Shown piece by piece: positions 31,817 through 40,220 of a DNA stretch of 55,903 nt. Location of the stretch: NCBI GenBank assembly GCA_024226315.1, contig JAAELT010000577.1, positions 76,032 to 131,934 on the forward strand, read 5' to 3'. The notes under the pieces were generated by a model. That model worked only from the letters and a program-made list of their open reading frames with translations. It ran no database searches and was not told where the DNA came from. Numbering within the stretch: the first letter of the stretch is position 1; every line of letters starts with the position of its first letter. The position numbers were made by a program, and so were the translations under genes. Source of the stretch: a bacterium (GTDB lineage: Bacteria > Acidobacteriota > Thermoanaerobaculia > Multivoradales > J023).

Positions 31817-34612
31817 GTGACGGCATCCACGACTCGCTTTCGGGAGCTCATCCCGCCCGCGGTCGCTATGCTGCTGGCCGTTCTGATTCCCGCCGTGATG
31901 CCGCGCGTCGTCGGTGCCCAGCTCACCACGGCTGGAGCCGAGTTTCAGGTCAACACCTACTCCAGCTACAGTCAGGTCTTTGCGGACGTGGCTGTCGCCG
32001 GTGACGGTGACTTCGTCATCGTATGGAAGCGCCACAACGGTGACGACTTGGGCGTCTTCGGCCAGCGTTACGACAGCGGGGGCAGCGCGCTGGGTGGGGA
32101 GTTCCAGGTCAACACGGCCGCCGTCACCGCGGACCACGCGATGGTCGCGGCCGCTGCGGACGGCCGGTTCGTCGTCGTCTGGGAGAGCTATGGCCACGCC
32201 TTCGGCCGACGCTTCGACAGCGCGGGAGGGCCGGTGGGCGGGGAGTTCCAGGTCAATGCCACCACCAACGGCTCCGAGCCTGCCGTGGCGATGGATGCCG
32301 ACGGCGACTTCGTCATCGTGTGGCAGAGTCTGGGGGACGGCGACTACTCCGGCGTCTTCGGCCAGCGCTTCGACAGCGCGGGCAGCCCGGCGGGCGGGGA
32401 GCTCCAGGTCAACACCACCACCACCGGCCACCAGGGAGGCCCCGCCGTGGCGATGGACGCCGACGGCGACTTCGTCGTGGTCTGGGCGAGTCTGGGGGAC
32501 GGCGACTCCTTCGGCGTCTTCGGCCAGCGCTTCGACGGCGCGGGCAGCCCGGCGGGCGGGGAGTTCCAGGTCAACACCACCACCAGCGGCTCCCAGGGAG
32601 GTCCAGTCGTGGCGATGAACGCCGGCGGCGACTTCGTCGTCGTGTGGCATTACGACCTCAACTACTTCGGCCAGCGCTTCGACGGCGCGGGCAATGCCCT
32701 GGGCACGGAGTTCCAGGTCGATAGCTCCCCCTACTACCTGTCCAACTACAGTGCCGACGTGGCGATGAACGACGCCGGCGACTTCGTCGTCGTCTGGACG
32801 AGCATCCGCGACGATCCCTATTACTTCGGGGTCTTCGGTCAGCAGTTCGACAGCGGCGGGAGCCCGGTGGGAGGCGAGCTCCTGGTCAGCGCAGCGCCTT
32901 TCGAGGACCGGGAACCCGCCATTGCCAGCAGCGGCGCCGGTGAGATGGTGGTGGCGTGGGAAGATACCCAGTACGGCTCTGACGTCGATATCTTCGCCCA
33001 GCGCTACGCGCCGCCGACGCCGATCGTGCTCGCCGTGTCGCCCGATTCGGGTACCTTCCTCGGCGGCGAGTCGGTGACGATCACCGGCTCGAATTTTGCC
33101 GACCCGCCCACCGTTCGTATCGGCGGCGAGGTCAGCCCCGCGGTCGTCTTCCTCAGCGACACGGAGCTCCAGGCCGAGACCCCGGCCCACTATCCGGCGC
33201 TGGTCGACGTCGAAGTCGAGAATCCCGGCGGCGAGGTGACCCGCCAGACCAACGCCTTCACCTTCATCGGCAACACCGCGACACTGACTCTGCCGCCCGC
33301 CGCGACCGGCGATCGACTGACCACGGTTCAGCTCGCCGTCGACACGCCGTCGATCGAGGGCCTGGTCTCGGCCGATCTGACGGTGGGCTTCGACCCGGCG
33401 ATCCTGACGGCGTCCGTCGTCACCACCGGGAGTCTCACGGCGGGGTTCTCGGTTGCCGCCAACACGGCGGTGGCGGGGGAAGTCACCATCTCGATGGCCG
33501 GTGCCGTGCCGGTGAGCGGAGCCGGCGACCTGGCGCTGCTCGATCTCCAGGTCATCGGGCCGCCGGCCGCGACGACCCCTCTCACCCTTGCCGTCGTCGA
33601 GCTCAACGCTGGGGCCATCCCCACCAGCCCGGTGAACGGACAGTTCACCGTCAACAACGCCTTCGACGTCGGCGGCACGGTCTCCTACTACCAGGGCGCC
33701 CAGCCGGTGGCAGCCACCCGGCTCGATATCGTTGGCAGCGGTGCCTTCAGCACGACATCAGATGCCGCTGGCGCTTTCGTCTTTCCGGGCTTGCCGAGCG
33801 GCACGTATACATTGACCCCCGTGAAGAGCGATGGCCACTCACCCACGGTCATCAGCCCGCTCGACGCTTCGCTCGTGCTCCAGCACTCGGCGGGCATCAT
33901 CACTCTGAGCGGCCACCAGGCCACGGCCGCGGACGTCAACAAAGCGAGCGCTATCGACGCCTTCGACGCCTCGCTGATCTTGCAGTACGCGTCCGACCTC
34001 CTGGGTCTGCCGTTCCCCGGCAGCCCGGAGGTCTGGGATTTCGACCCATCGTTCTACAGCTATGTCGATCTCGACCTGGACCAGGTGGCTCAGGATTTCA
34101 CCGGCATCCTGATCGGCGATCCCAGCGGCAACTGGCTGCCGGGCGGGGAGGCCGTGGCTGCCCGGACACAGGAGAGCACGGCGACTCTCAGCTTCGATGA
34201 CCATGTCGCCGATCCCGGGGCCTCGATCTCGATCGAGCTCGCCACCGACGGCGCCGACGGCGTACTGGCGGTTCTGGCGACTGTCGAGTTCGAGCGGACC
34301 GTACTGCGGGCCACCGACGTGCGCACGACCGCCTACACCGGCGGTTTCGCCCTGGCGGCCAACATGAGCGACCCCGGCCGCGTGGTCATCGCCATGGCCT
34401 CGGCCGAGCCGCTCGCCGGCGGCGGCGATCTGTTGACCATCGATTTCGAGGTCGTGGGTGGCTCGGGCAGCAGCTCGAGCCTCGACCTGGTGTCGGCCGA
34501 CCTCAACGAGGGGGCGATCGAGGCGATCTTGATCGACGGCGCGTTTCGGGCGCACGGCGATCCGACGATCTTCGCCGATGGCTTCGAGTCCGGTGACACC
34601 AGCGCGTGGTGA
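31817..34612 (+). CDS. Secreted propeller-IPT-cohesin-dockerin-cohesin protein
   Basis: A protein of about 931 aa. The start is GTG at 31817 behind AAGGAGGG; an ATG at 31790 is in frame but lacks an RBS. The signal peptide is AMLLAVLIPAVMPRVVGAQ. Residues about 25-400 are seven propeller-like repeats (GDFVVVW...GVFGQRFDSAG..GGEFQVNT). An IPT/TIG domain follows (VSPDSGTFLGGESVTITGSN). Cohesin-like domain 1 is at about 490-625, then a carboxypeptidase-like Ig fold. A dockerin-like pair of calcium loops follows (SPLDASLVLQHSAG and DVNKASAIDAFDASLILQYA), then cohesin-like domain 2. The protein ends exactly at FADGFESGDTSAW. It suggests extracellular protein-protein assembly without visible glycoside hydrolases. 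Confidence 0.8.
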   Translation: MTASTTRFRELIPPAVAMLLAVLIPAVMPRVVGAQLTTAGAEFQVNTYSSYSQVFADVAVAGDGDFVIVWKRHNGDDLGVFGQRYDSGGSALGGEFQVNTAAVTADHAMVAAAADGRFVVVWESYGHAFGRRFDSAGGPVGGEFQVNATTNGSEPAVAMDADGDFVIVWQSLGDGDYSGVFGQRFDSAGSPAGGELQVNTTTTGHQGGPAVAMDADGDFVVVWASLGDGDSFGVFGQRFDGAGSPAGGEFQVNTTTSGSQGGPVVAMNAGGDFVVVWHYDLNYFGQRFDGAGNALGTEFQVDSSPYYLSNYSADVAMNDAGDFVVVWTSIRDDPYYFGVFGQQFDSGGSPVGGELLVSAAPFEDREPAIASSGAGEMVVAWEDTQYGSDVDIFAQRYAPPTPIVLAVSPDSGTFLGGESVTITGSNFADPPTVRIGGEVSPAVVFLSDTELQAETPAHYPALVDVEVENPGGEVTRQTNAFTFIGNTATLTLPPAATGDRLTTVQLAVDTPSIEGLVSADLTVGFDPAILTASVVTTGSLTAGFSVAANTAVAGEVTISMAGAVPVSGAGDLALLDLQVIGPPAATTPLTLAVVELNAGAIPTSPVNGQFTVNNAFDVGGTVSYYQGAQPVAATRLDIVGSGAFSTTSDAAGAFVFPGLPSGTYTLTPVKSDGHSPTVISPLDASLVLQHSAGIITLSGHQATAADVNKASAIDAFDASLILQYASDLLGLPFPGSPEVWDFDPSFYSYVDLDLDQVAQDFTGILIGDPSGNWLPGGEAVAARTQESTATLSFDDHVADPGASISIELATDGADGVLAVLATVEFERTVLRATDVRTTAYTGGFALAANMSDPGRVVIAMASAEPLAGGGDLLTIDFEVVGGSGSSSSLDLVSADLNEGAIEAILIDGAFRAHGDPTIFADGFESGDTSAW
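32096..32710 (+). repeat. In-frame propeller repeats, about 145-165 bp each
   Basis: GGAG(T/C)TCCAGGTCAA recurs at about 32098, 32240, 32398, 32560 and 32709. The units from 32340 to 32600 are close to identical, indicating recent unit duplication in the propeller-encoding part of the gene. Confidence 0.75.
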
Positions 34613-34631
34613 AGACCGATCGTCAGGCAGA

Positions 34632-34923
34632 TCAGTCCGGCGGCGGGTGGATCCCGCCTCGCAGAGCGCCGGGCGCGGTGGCGCCGAAGGTGCCGGCGAG
34701 CTCGTCTGGCAGGCGGCGGCTGTTGGGCACCGACAGCCAGATGCGCAAGATCAGGTGGCGCAGCGCCGGGTCCGGAGGGCCCTCGAATCCCGAGCGCGAG
34801 TGCAGGGTCACGAAGTTGTTGGCGAACAGGATGTCGTCGGCTCGATCGGACCTATCCTAAGACCGCTGAGGCACGTTCGAGCTCGATGAGGTAGTGATCC
34901 GCCAGCCAGGGAAGTGGCGGCAA
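34632..34923 (-). pseudogene. TauD/TfdA-family dioxygenase relic
   Basis: On the minus strand, 34632-34850 reads RADDILFANNFVTLHSRSGF, then PDPALRHLILRIWLSVPNSR, ending at RGGIHPPPD and a stop. This is the C-terminal part of a TauD/TfdA or gamma-butyrobetaine-hydroxylase-like 2OG-Fe enzyme; VTLH carries the distal iron-ligand His. Just upstream in another frame, 34852-34923 reads LPPLPWLADHYLIELERASA, which fits the preceding part of the same family. The catalytic HxD and the N-terminal two thirds are gone. Confidence 0.55.
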
Positions 34924-35062
34924 GGGTGTCGTGGTGCCACCCTCGTCGGTCAGGTGCGATTCCTGGTCCATGACGGTGGCGTGTGGGGATGATATCCACG
35001 CCGGCATCGGCGGATGCCGAGGTCAGGGATGGAAAAAGTCGGGAAGAAAGCGCAGTTGCCTC
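34924..35062. other. Spacer without recognised gene
   Basis: It contains GGTGCCACCCTCGTCGGTCA near 34938, a relative of the repeats at 31508-31612. Otherwise nothing is recognised. Confidence 0.4.
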
Positions 35063-35090
35063 TTGACATATAGCGAAACGACTATACAAT
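35063..35090 (+). promoter_or_regulatory. Strong sigma-70-type promoter with palindromic operator, no gene downstream
   Basis: A perfect -35 TTGACA (35063-35068), a 16-nt spacer and TACAAT (35085-35090). TATAG and CTATA form an inverted repeat within the spacer and -10, a typical repressor-site position. No open reading frame of quality follows on the plus strand. Confidence 0.6.
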
Positions 35091-35411
35091 GCTCCTGTCT
35101 CCCGGGGATCGGGGGAGTCTCAGCCGCCGTTTGTGGCGAAACTTCAGCGCGGCGAGCAGCCCATCGTGGGTCGAGAGGCCGTCAGGTTCCTCGAGCTCGC
35201 CAAGTGTCGACCTTAGTGAGCGGCGAAAGGTGGCAGCGGCTGAGACTCCCTCGATCTTCGGGGGATCACTCACCCCCCGGGTCTCTTCAGCGTCCCTCCT
35301 TCGACGCCTCCTCCCAACCCGGAAGGGAACCGGGGGGTGAGGGTCCGTTTCGCGCGAACGCGTCGCGCGCCGTCCTCGGCCATCAGGCCGGACGCCAGGG
35401 TATGAAGGGGG
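35091..35411 (+). repeat. Two consecutive inverted-repeat structures downstream of an orphan promoter
   Basis: Pair 1: GGGAGTCTCAGCCGC (35113-35127) and its perfect complement (35236-35250), extendable with mismatches. Pair 2: CTCACCCCCCGG (35269-35280) and CCGGGGGGTGAG (35330-35341), perfect. The arms enclose 108 and 49 nt. No gene is recognised inside. It could be a structured RNA, a MITE-like element or the remnant of a regulator gene. Confidence 0.5.
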
Positions 35412-36818
35412 CTAGAGGTAACTGTTGGTCGCGGCGGCGTAGATCAGCACGATGATCACGGCCACGGGGCAGACGTAGCGCACCAACACGCCCCACAGCG
35501 GCGCGGCGAACAGCTTGGCGCCGCCCTGCCGCATTTCGGCGACAGCATTGGCGACGCCCCACTTCCAGCCGACGAAGAGGCAGATGAAGACCGCTCCAAT
35601 CGACAGGAAGTAGTTGCCGAAGACGATGTTGGCGAGATCGAGGAAGTCGTTCGTGTCCACCATGTCAGCGAGAGAGCTGCTGGGATTCAAGGACAGCGCG
35701 CTCGGCACCGCCAGCGCGAAGCAGGCCGCAGTCATCATCCACACTGCCTTCTCCCTTGTCCATGAGCGCTCGTCGACGAAGTAGGCGACGATCACCTCGA
35801 GCAGGCTGATCGTCGAGGTCAGCGCGGCGATCGCCAGCAGGCCGTAGAACGCCACGGCGAAGAACAAGCCGAAGGGCAGGGTGTCGAAGATCGTCGCCAT
35901 GACGATGAAAATCAGCTTGGGGCCTGCCTCGGGCTCGAGGCCGGCGGCAAAAACGGCGGGGAAGATCATCAAGCCGGCGACCAGGGCCAGGCCGGTGTCG
36001 AAGAAGGCCACCGTGAGCCCGGCGGACGGCAGGTTGTCTTCTTTGCGCAGGTACGAGCCGTAGGTGATCATCGCGCCCATCCCCAGGCTCATGCTGAACA
36101 AGGCCTGCCCCAGGGCGCTCATGATGCCGGCCGCGCCGAGCTTCGAGAAGTCGAAGGCGAACAGGAATCTGAGCCCCTCGTCGGCGCCGGGCAGCGTCAC
36201 CGCCCGACCGACCAGGATCAGCAGGATGACCAGGAAGATCGGCATCAGGATCTTGGCCGCGCGCTCGATACCGCCGGAGATGCCGCCACGGACCACCAGC
36301 GCGGTCAGTACCAGGAACGCCGCGGTGAGCCCGACGGTGGCCAGCGGGTTCGAGGTCAGGGCGCCGAAGACCTGCTCGCTCTCGGCGCCGGTGAAGCCAC
36401 CGGTGAACTTCCCCTGCGCCGCCATGTACAGGTAACTCAGGGTCAGGCCGGCGATCACCGAGTAGAACGACAGGATGCCGAAGCCGCACAGCACCCCCAG
36501 GCCGCCGACCGCCGGCCACCAGGAGTCGGGCATCAGCTTCTTGAAGGCGCCGACGGCGCTCCTCTCGGTCGAGCGCCCCATCGACAGCTCGGCGAGCAGC
36601 ACCGGCACGCCGATCAGGGCCACGAAGAGCAGGTAGACCAGCACGAAGGCGCCGCCGCCGTTCTCGCCCACCGTGTAGGGGAACCGCCAGATGTTGCCCA
36701 GGCCGATGGCCGACCCGGCGGCCGCCAGCACGAACCCGAACTTCGAGCTCCACTTTCCGCGACTTGCGACGTTCGTGCTCAAGATGCTGTCCTCCGTGGC
36801 ATTGGTGCTTCGTGACAT
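35412..36818 (-). CDS. Sodium-dependent transporter, NSS (SNF) family
   Basis: A 468-aa inner-membrane protein with about 12 helices, starting at MSRSTNATED. The first helix has the NSS signature FGFVLAAAGSAIGLGNIWRF followed by PYTVGENGGGAFVLVY, which carries the sodium and amino-acid site. GKFTGGFTG and SFYSVIAGLTLSYLY are also typical. It imports amino acids or related amines using the sodium gradient; the substrate is not predictable. It is divergent from the helicase gene. Upstream in-frame extension to 37133 is rejected because it overlaps that gene's leader. Confidence 0.9.
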   Translation of the reverse strand: MSRSTNATEDSILSTNVASRGKWSSKFGFVLAAAGSAIGLGNIWRFPYTVGENGGGAFVLVYLLFVALIGVPVLLAELSMGRSTERSAVGAFKKLMPDSWWPAVGGLGVLCGFGILSFYSVIAGLTLSYLYMAAQGKFTGGFTGAESEQVFGALTSNPLATVGLTAAFLVLTALVVRGGISGGIERAAKILMPIFLVILLILVGRAVTLPGADEGLRFLFAFDFSKLGAAGIMSALGQALFSMSLGMGAMITYGSYLRKEDNLPSAGLTVAFFDTGLALVAGLMIFPAVFAAGLEPEAGPKLIFIVMATIFDTLPFGLFFAVAFYGLLAIAALTSTISLLEVIVAYFVDERSWTREKAVWMMTAACFALAVPSALSLNPSSSLADMVDTNDFLDLANIVFGNYFLSIGAVFICLFVGWKWGVANAVAEMRQGGAKLFAAPLWGVLVRYVCPVAVIIVLIYAAATNSYL

Positions 36819-37090
36819 TGCCGCTCCGTGGCGTTGGCGCGCTCCCGCCCTCATGGGCGCCTCGGTCGGCGCTCCGAGCGGAGAGTCTGGACTCAGTGGG
36901 AACTCTCGAATGTGGACCCGGGGCCTGATTGTACTACAGATGCGGTCCGGTTGATGGTAGGATCCCGGCGTCCCACCGTCGCGAGCCACCGGGTGCTCGT
37001 CCCTCCTCGCCAGAGATCGCTCCCGATCCAGCACCGTCCCGAGCCGCGAGATCATCTGTTCCGAGAGAACATCCGTCCCGAGAGAATACC

Positions 37091-39238
37091 TTGCCCCAAG
37101 AGCATACAGACCCCGCTTCCACGTCAGATTCACAGTCCCCAGATTTACAGTCCCCCAGCGGGCTGATCCTCGAGCCGGTGGCCGGTACCTTCGGTATCTG
37201 TCGCTTGAGTCCTCGATCCCGGACCCCCCGCTGGGTCCATCGCAGCGTTTTCTTTTCGATCAGTCGCAGCTCCGACGAGCTCTCCATCGTCTGCGAAGAC
37301 CACCTGATACCTGACAGGGTCCGGTGCGAGCGCGGTTGGAGTGCGATCAAGGTCGCCGGCACGCTCGATCTTTCCCTCATCGGGGTTCTGGCTTCGCTGG
37401 CCCAGCCCCTGGCGGCAGCCGGGATCGGACTGTTCACCGTCTCGACCTACGACACCGACTACCTGCTGGTGCGCGAGAGCAAGCTCGACTCGGCGATCGC
37501 GGTACTCGAGGCTGCCGGTCATCGTTACGATGCGGAGCCGGTCGAGGAACCGGCAGCCGAGCCGGAGGAGCAGCAGCCCGAGGTGGCTGTCGCCAAAGCC
37601 GAAGAGCCCGATGTCGAGCCGACCGAGGCGGCCCCGGTCGAGTCGGTCCCCGAGGAGCCCGAGCTGGTGGCCGTGCCGTCACCGGTCGAGGAAGACGAGC
37701 CCGCGAGCGATCCGGAGAAGCCGCGGCGCAAGAGCGCTTTCGCGAGAGTCCTGGCGGAGTTCGGATTGGGCGACAAGGACGACACGGACCCGTCGCTGGC
37801 GGCGGAGGTCGAGCCGGCTGCAGAGGAAACCGAGCCGGTCGCCGAGGAAACGGTCGCGGCGCCGGAAGAGGTGGTTCTCGAGATCGAGCCTGAACCGGTC
37901 CGGGCGACCAGCGAGCCCGCCGCCGAGGCAGAGGAGTCCGAGACCCACGCCGAACCGGCCACCGAGGACATGGGCCGCGCCGAGCTGTGGACGAAAACGG
38001 GCGCCGACGCCGGGGCGGAAGCCGCCGGCCTGTTCACCGGTGCCATCGCGCAGAATGCGCTGGAGATCACCGACAAGAGCTTCGAGGACTTGGGGCTCAG
38101 CGAACCGATCCTCGAGACGGTTCGTCAGGTGGGATTCGAGCATCCGACGCCGATCCAGGTCGAGGTCATCCCCTGGGCGCGCGAGGGGCGGGACGTGATC
38201 GGCCTCGCCGAGACCGGCTCGGGTAAGACCGCGGCCTTCGGCCTGCCGCTGGCCGAGCGTCTCACTCATGGCCGTGGCACCCGCGGGCTGATCCTCTGCC
38301 CGACGCGGGAGATCGCGCTCCAGACCAAGGCGTTTCTCGACATCTTCGGGCGCGATCACGAGCTCGAGACCGTGGCCGTGATCGGTGGCGTGCGCATGGG
38401 GCCGCAGATCGACGGTTTCCGCCGCGACGCCGACATCCTGGTCGCGACACCGGGCCGCCTCGCCGATCATATTCGCCGTGGCAACGTTCGGATGGACCTC
38501 ATCGAGGAACTGGTGCTCGACGAGGCCGACCACATGCTCGACCTGGGGTTCCTGCCGCAGATCAAGGAGATCCTGGAGCAGGTGCCGACCGAGCGCCGGA
38601 CGCTGATGTTCTCGGCAACCATGCCGCCGCCGATCGAGCGCCTGGCGCAGATCTTCATGAACGATCCGGTGCGCTGCGACATCCGGCCCAAGGGGCAGAT
38701 CGCCACCGGCATCGAGCATCGGCTCTACCTGGTGAAGGACGAAGACCTACGGAAGGATTGTCTGTTCGCCTTGCTCAGGGAGGTCGAGGGCAGCACCCTG
38801 ATTTTCGTGCGCCGCAAGCTCTACACCGAGTGGCTGGCGCGGCAGCTCGAGCTCGCGGACTTCCACGTCGCGCGCATTCACTCCGACCGTAGCCAGGCCC
38901 AGCGGGTCGAGGCGCTGCGCACGTTCCGCGAGGGCAAGGTACGTATCCTGGCGGCCACCGACGTCGCTGCCCGGGGTATCGACGTACCGCGTATCCAGCA
39001 CGTCGTCAACTTCGGGCTGCCGGAGCAGGTCGAAGACTATGTGCAACGCTCCGGACGCACCGCCCGCGGTTCCGCCGCCGGCATCGTCTCGACCATCGGC
39101 ACCTGGCAGGACAAGATGATGGTGCGCGAGATCGAGCTCGATCTGGGCATCAAGCTGCCGCGCTGCACGGTCGAGGGCGTGGAGCCCTACGTCGAGCTGC
39201 CCAAGCGCAAGCAGGTGCGACGGCGACGGTTGTTGTAG
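37091..39238 (+). CDS. ACT-like domain fused to a DEAD-box RNA helicase
   Basis: About 715 aa with a TTG start preferred at 37091; no in-frame ATG precedes the conserved part, so the start is uncertain. Residues about 29-150 match the small ACT/CASTOR-like family: LILEPVAGTFGICRL, FFSISRSSDELSIVCED, KVAGTLDLSLIGVLASLAQP and LFTVSTYDTDYLLVRE. A 180-aa acidic Glu/Ala/Pro/Val-rich linker follows. The helicase core has the Q motif (HPTPIQVEVIPWA), AETGSGKT, PTRE, ATPGRL, DEAD, SAT, ATDVAARGID and QRSGRTARG; motif VI has Gln where His is usual. The fusion suggests amino-acid or small-ligand control of an RNA helicase. It lies 4 bp upstream of the ABC ATPase gene. Confidence 0.85.
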   Translation: MPQEHTDPASTSDSQSPDLQSPSGLILEPVAGTFGICRLSPRSRTPRWVHRSVFFSISRSSDELSIVCEDHLIPDRVRCERGWSAIKVAGTLDLSLIGVLASLAQPLAAAGIGLFTVSTYDTDYLLVRESKLDSAIAVLEAAGHRYDAEPVEEPAAEPEEQQPEVAVAKAEEPDVEPTEAAPVESVPEEPELVAVPSPVEEDEPASDPEKPRRKSAFARVLAEFGLGDKDDTDPSLAAEVEPAAEETEPVAEETVAAPEEVVLEIEPEPVRATSEPAAEAEESETHAEPATEDMGRAELWTKTGADAGAEAAGLFTGAIAQNALEITDKSFEDLGLSEPILETVRQVGFEHPTPIQVEVIPWAREGRDVIGLAETGSGKTAAFGLPLAERLTHGRGTRGLILCPTREIALQTKAFLDIFGRDHELETVAVIGGVRMGPQIDGFRRDADILVATPGRLADHIRRGNVRMDLIEELVLDEADHMLDLGFLPQIKEILEQVPTERRTLMFSATMPPPIERLAQIFMNDPVRCDIRPKGQIATGIEHRLYLVKDEDLRKDCLFALLREVEGSTLIFVRRKLYTEWLARQLELADFHVARIHSDRSQAQRVEALRTFREGKVRILAATDVAARGIDVPRIQHVVNFGLPEQVEDYVQRSGRTARGSAAGIVSTIGTWQDKMMVREIELDLGIKLPRCTVEGVEPYVELPKRKQVRRRRLL

Positions 39239-39242
39239 CGCG

Positions 39243-40220
39243 ATGACCGACGCCATCGTTCTCGAAGGAATCACCAAGACCTTCGGCACCAAGGTCGCTG
39301 TGCGCGACCTGGATCTGGTCGTGCCCCGCGGCTCGCTGTATGGCTTCATCGGCCCAAACGGCGCCGGCAAGACGACCACCATCCGCATGATCATGTCGAT
39401 CCTGTTCCCGGATTCCGGGAGGGTCGAGGTGCTCGGCCACGCTTCGGCGCTCGAAGCCAAGGACCGGATCGGCTATCTGCCGGAGGAGCGCGGGGTCTAC
39501 CGCAAGATGAAGGTCGGCTCGTTCCTGCGCTACATGGGTCACCTGAAGGGCGCCGCCCGCGGCACCGACGTCAGCCGCTGGCTCGAGCGCGTGGGGCTCT
39601 CCGACGTTGAGGGCAAGCGTTGTGAGGAGCTCTCCAAGGGCATGCTGCAGAAGATCCAGTTCATCGCCTCGGTAATCCACGAGCCGGATCTGCTGATTCT
39701 CGACGAGCCCTTCTCCGGCCTCGACCCGGTCAACATGCGGCTGCTGCGCGAGCTTTTCCTCGAGCAGCACGAGCGCGGCGCGACGATCATCTTCTCGACC
39801 CACGTCATGCACCAGGCCGAGCAGCTCTGCGACCACATCGTGATGATCCACGACGGCGACAAGGTGCTCGACGACACGCTGCCCGCGATTCGCGCCCGGC
39901 ACGATCCGCGCTTGATTTTTCTCGAGCCCGTGGCCGGCGAGAGCGAGGTCGAGGGCCGCCTGGGTGCGCTCGCCGGCGTCGAAGGCGTGAGTCGGGCGGA
40001 CGGGCGCTACGAGGTCCTGCTCGAAGAGGGCAGCGATCCGCAGACTCTGCTGCGTGAGATCGTCGGCGCCGTGCCGCCGGCCCGGATCGAGCTGCACCGC
40101 CCGACCCTGGAAGACGTCTTCGTCGGCATCGTCACCGCCTCACAGCAGGAAGGGCAGGCACCCCACGATCTGCGCGCCGCTCTGCGCGCCGGAGCCGTGA
40201 CAACGGAGGAGGAGGCATGA
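39243..40220 (+). CDS. ABC transporter ATP-binding protein (NatA-like)
   Basis: A 325-aa ATPase. Walker A is GPNGAGKTT, the Q-loop region YLPEERGVYRKMKV, the signature LSKGMLQKIQF, Walker B LLILDEPFSGLDP and the switch His is in STHVMHQAE. The YLPEERG.Y and LSKGM.QK variants and the roughly 90-aa C-terminal extension are typical of NatA-type sodium or drug efflux ABC systems. Its last 4 nt overlap the permease start (ATGA), so the two are coupled. Confidence 0.92.
   Translation: MTDAIVLEGITKTFGTKVAVRDLDLVVPRGSLYGFIGPNGAGKTTTIRMIMSILFPDSGRVEVLGHASALEAKDRIGYLPEERGVYRKMKVGSFLRYMGHLKGAARGTDVSRWLERVGLSDVEGKRCEELSKGMLQKIQFIASVIHEPDLLILDEPFSGLDPVNMRLLRELFLEQHERGATIIFSTHVMHQAEQLCDHIVMIHDGDKVLDDTLPAIRARHDPRLIFLEPVAGESEVEGRLGALAGVEGVSRADGRYEVLLEEGSDPQTLLREIVGAVPPARIELHRPTLEDVFVGIVTASQQEGQAPHDLRAALRAGAVTTEEEA

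Noticed and set aside
31703..33190. 495-aa open frame on the minus strand
   Set aside because: It is antisense to the propeller repeats. Its apparent repeats only mirror the tandem repeats of the real gene.
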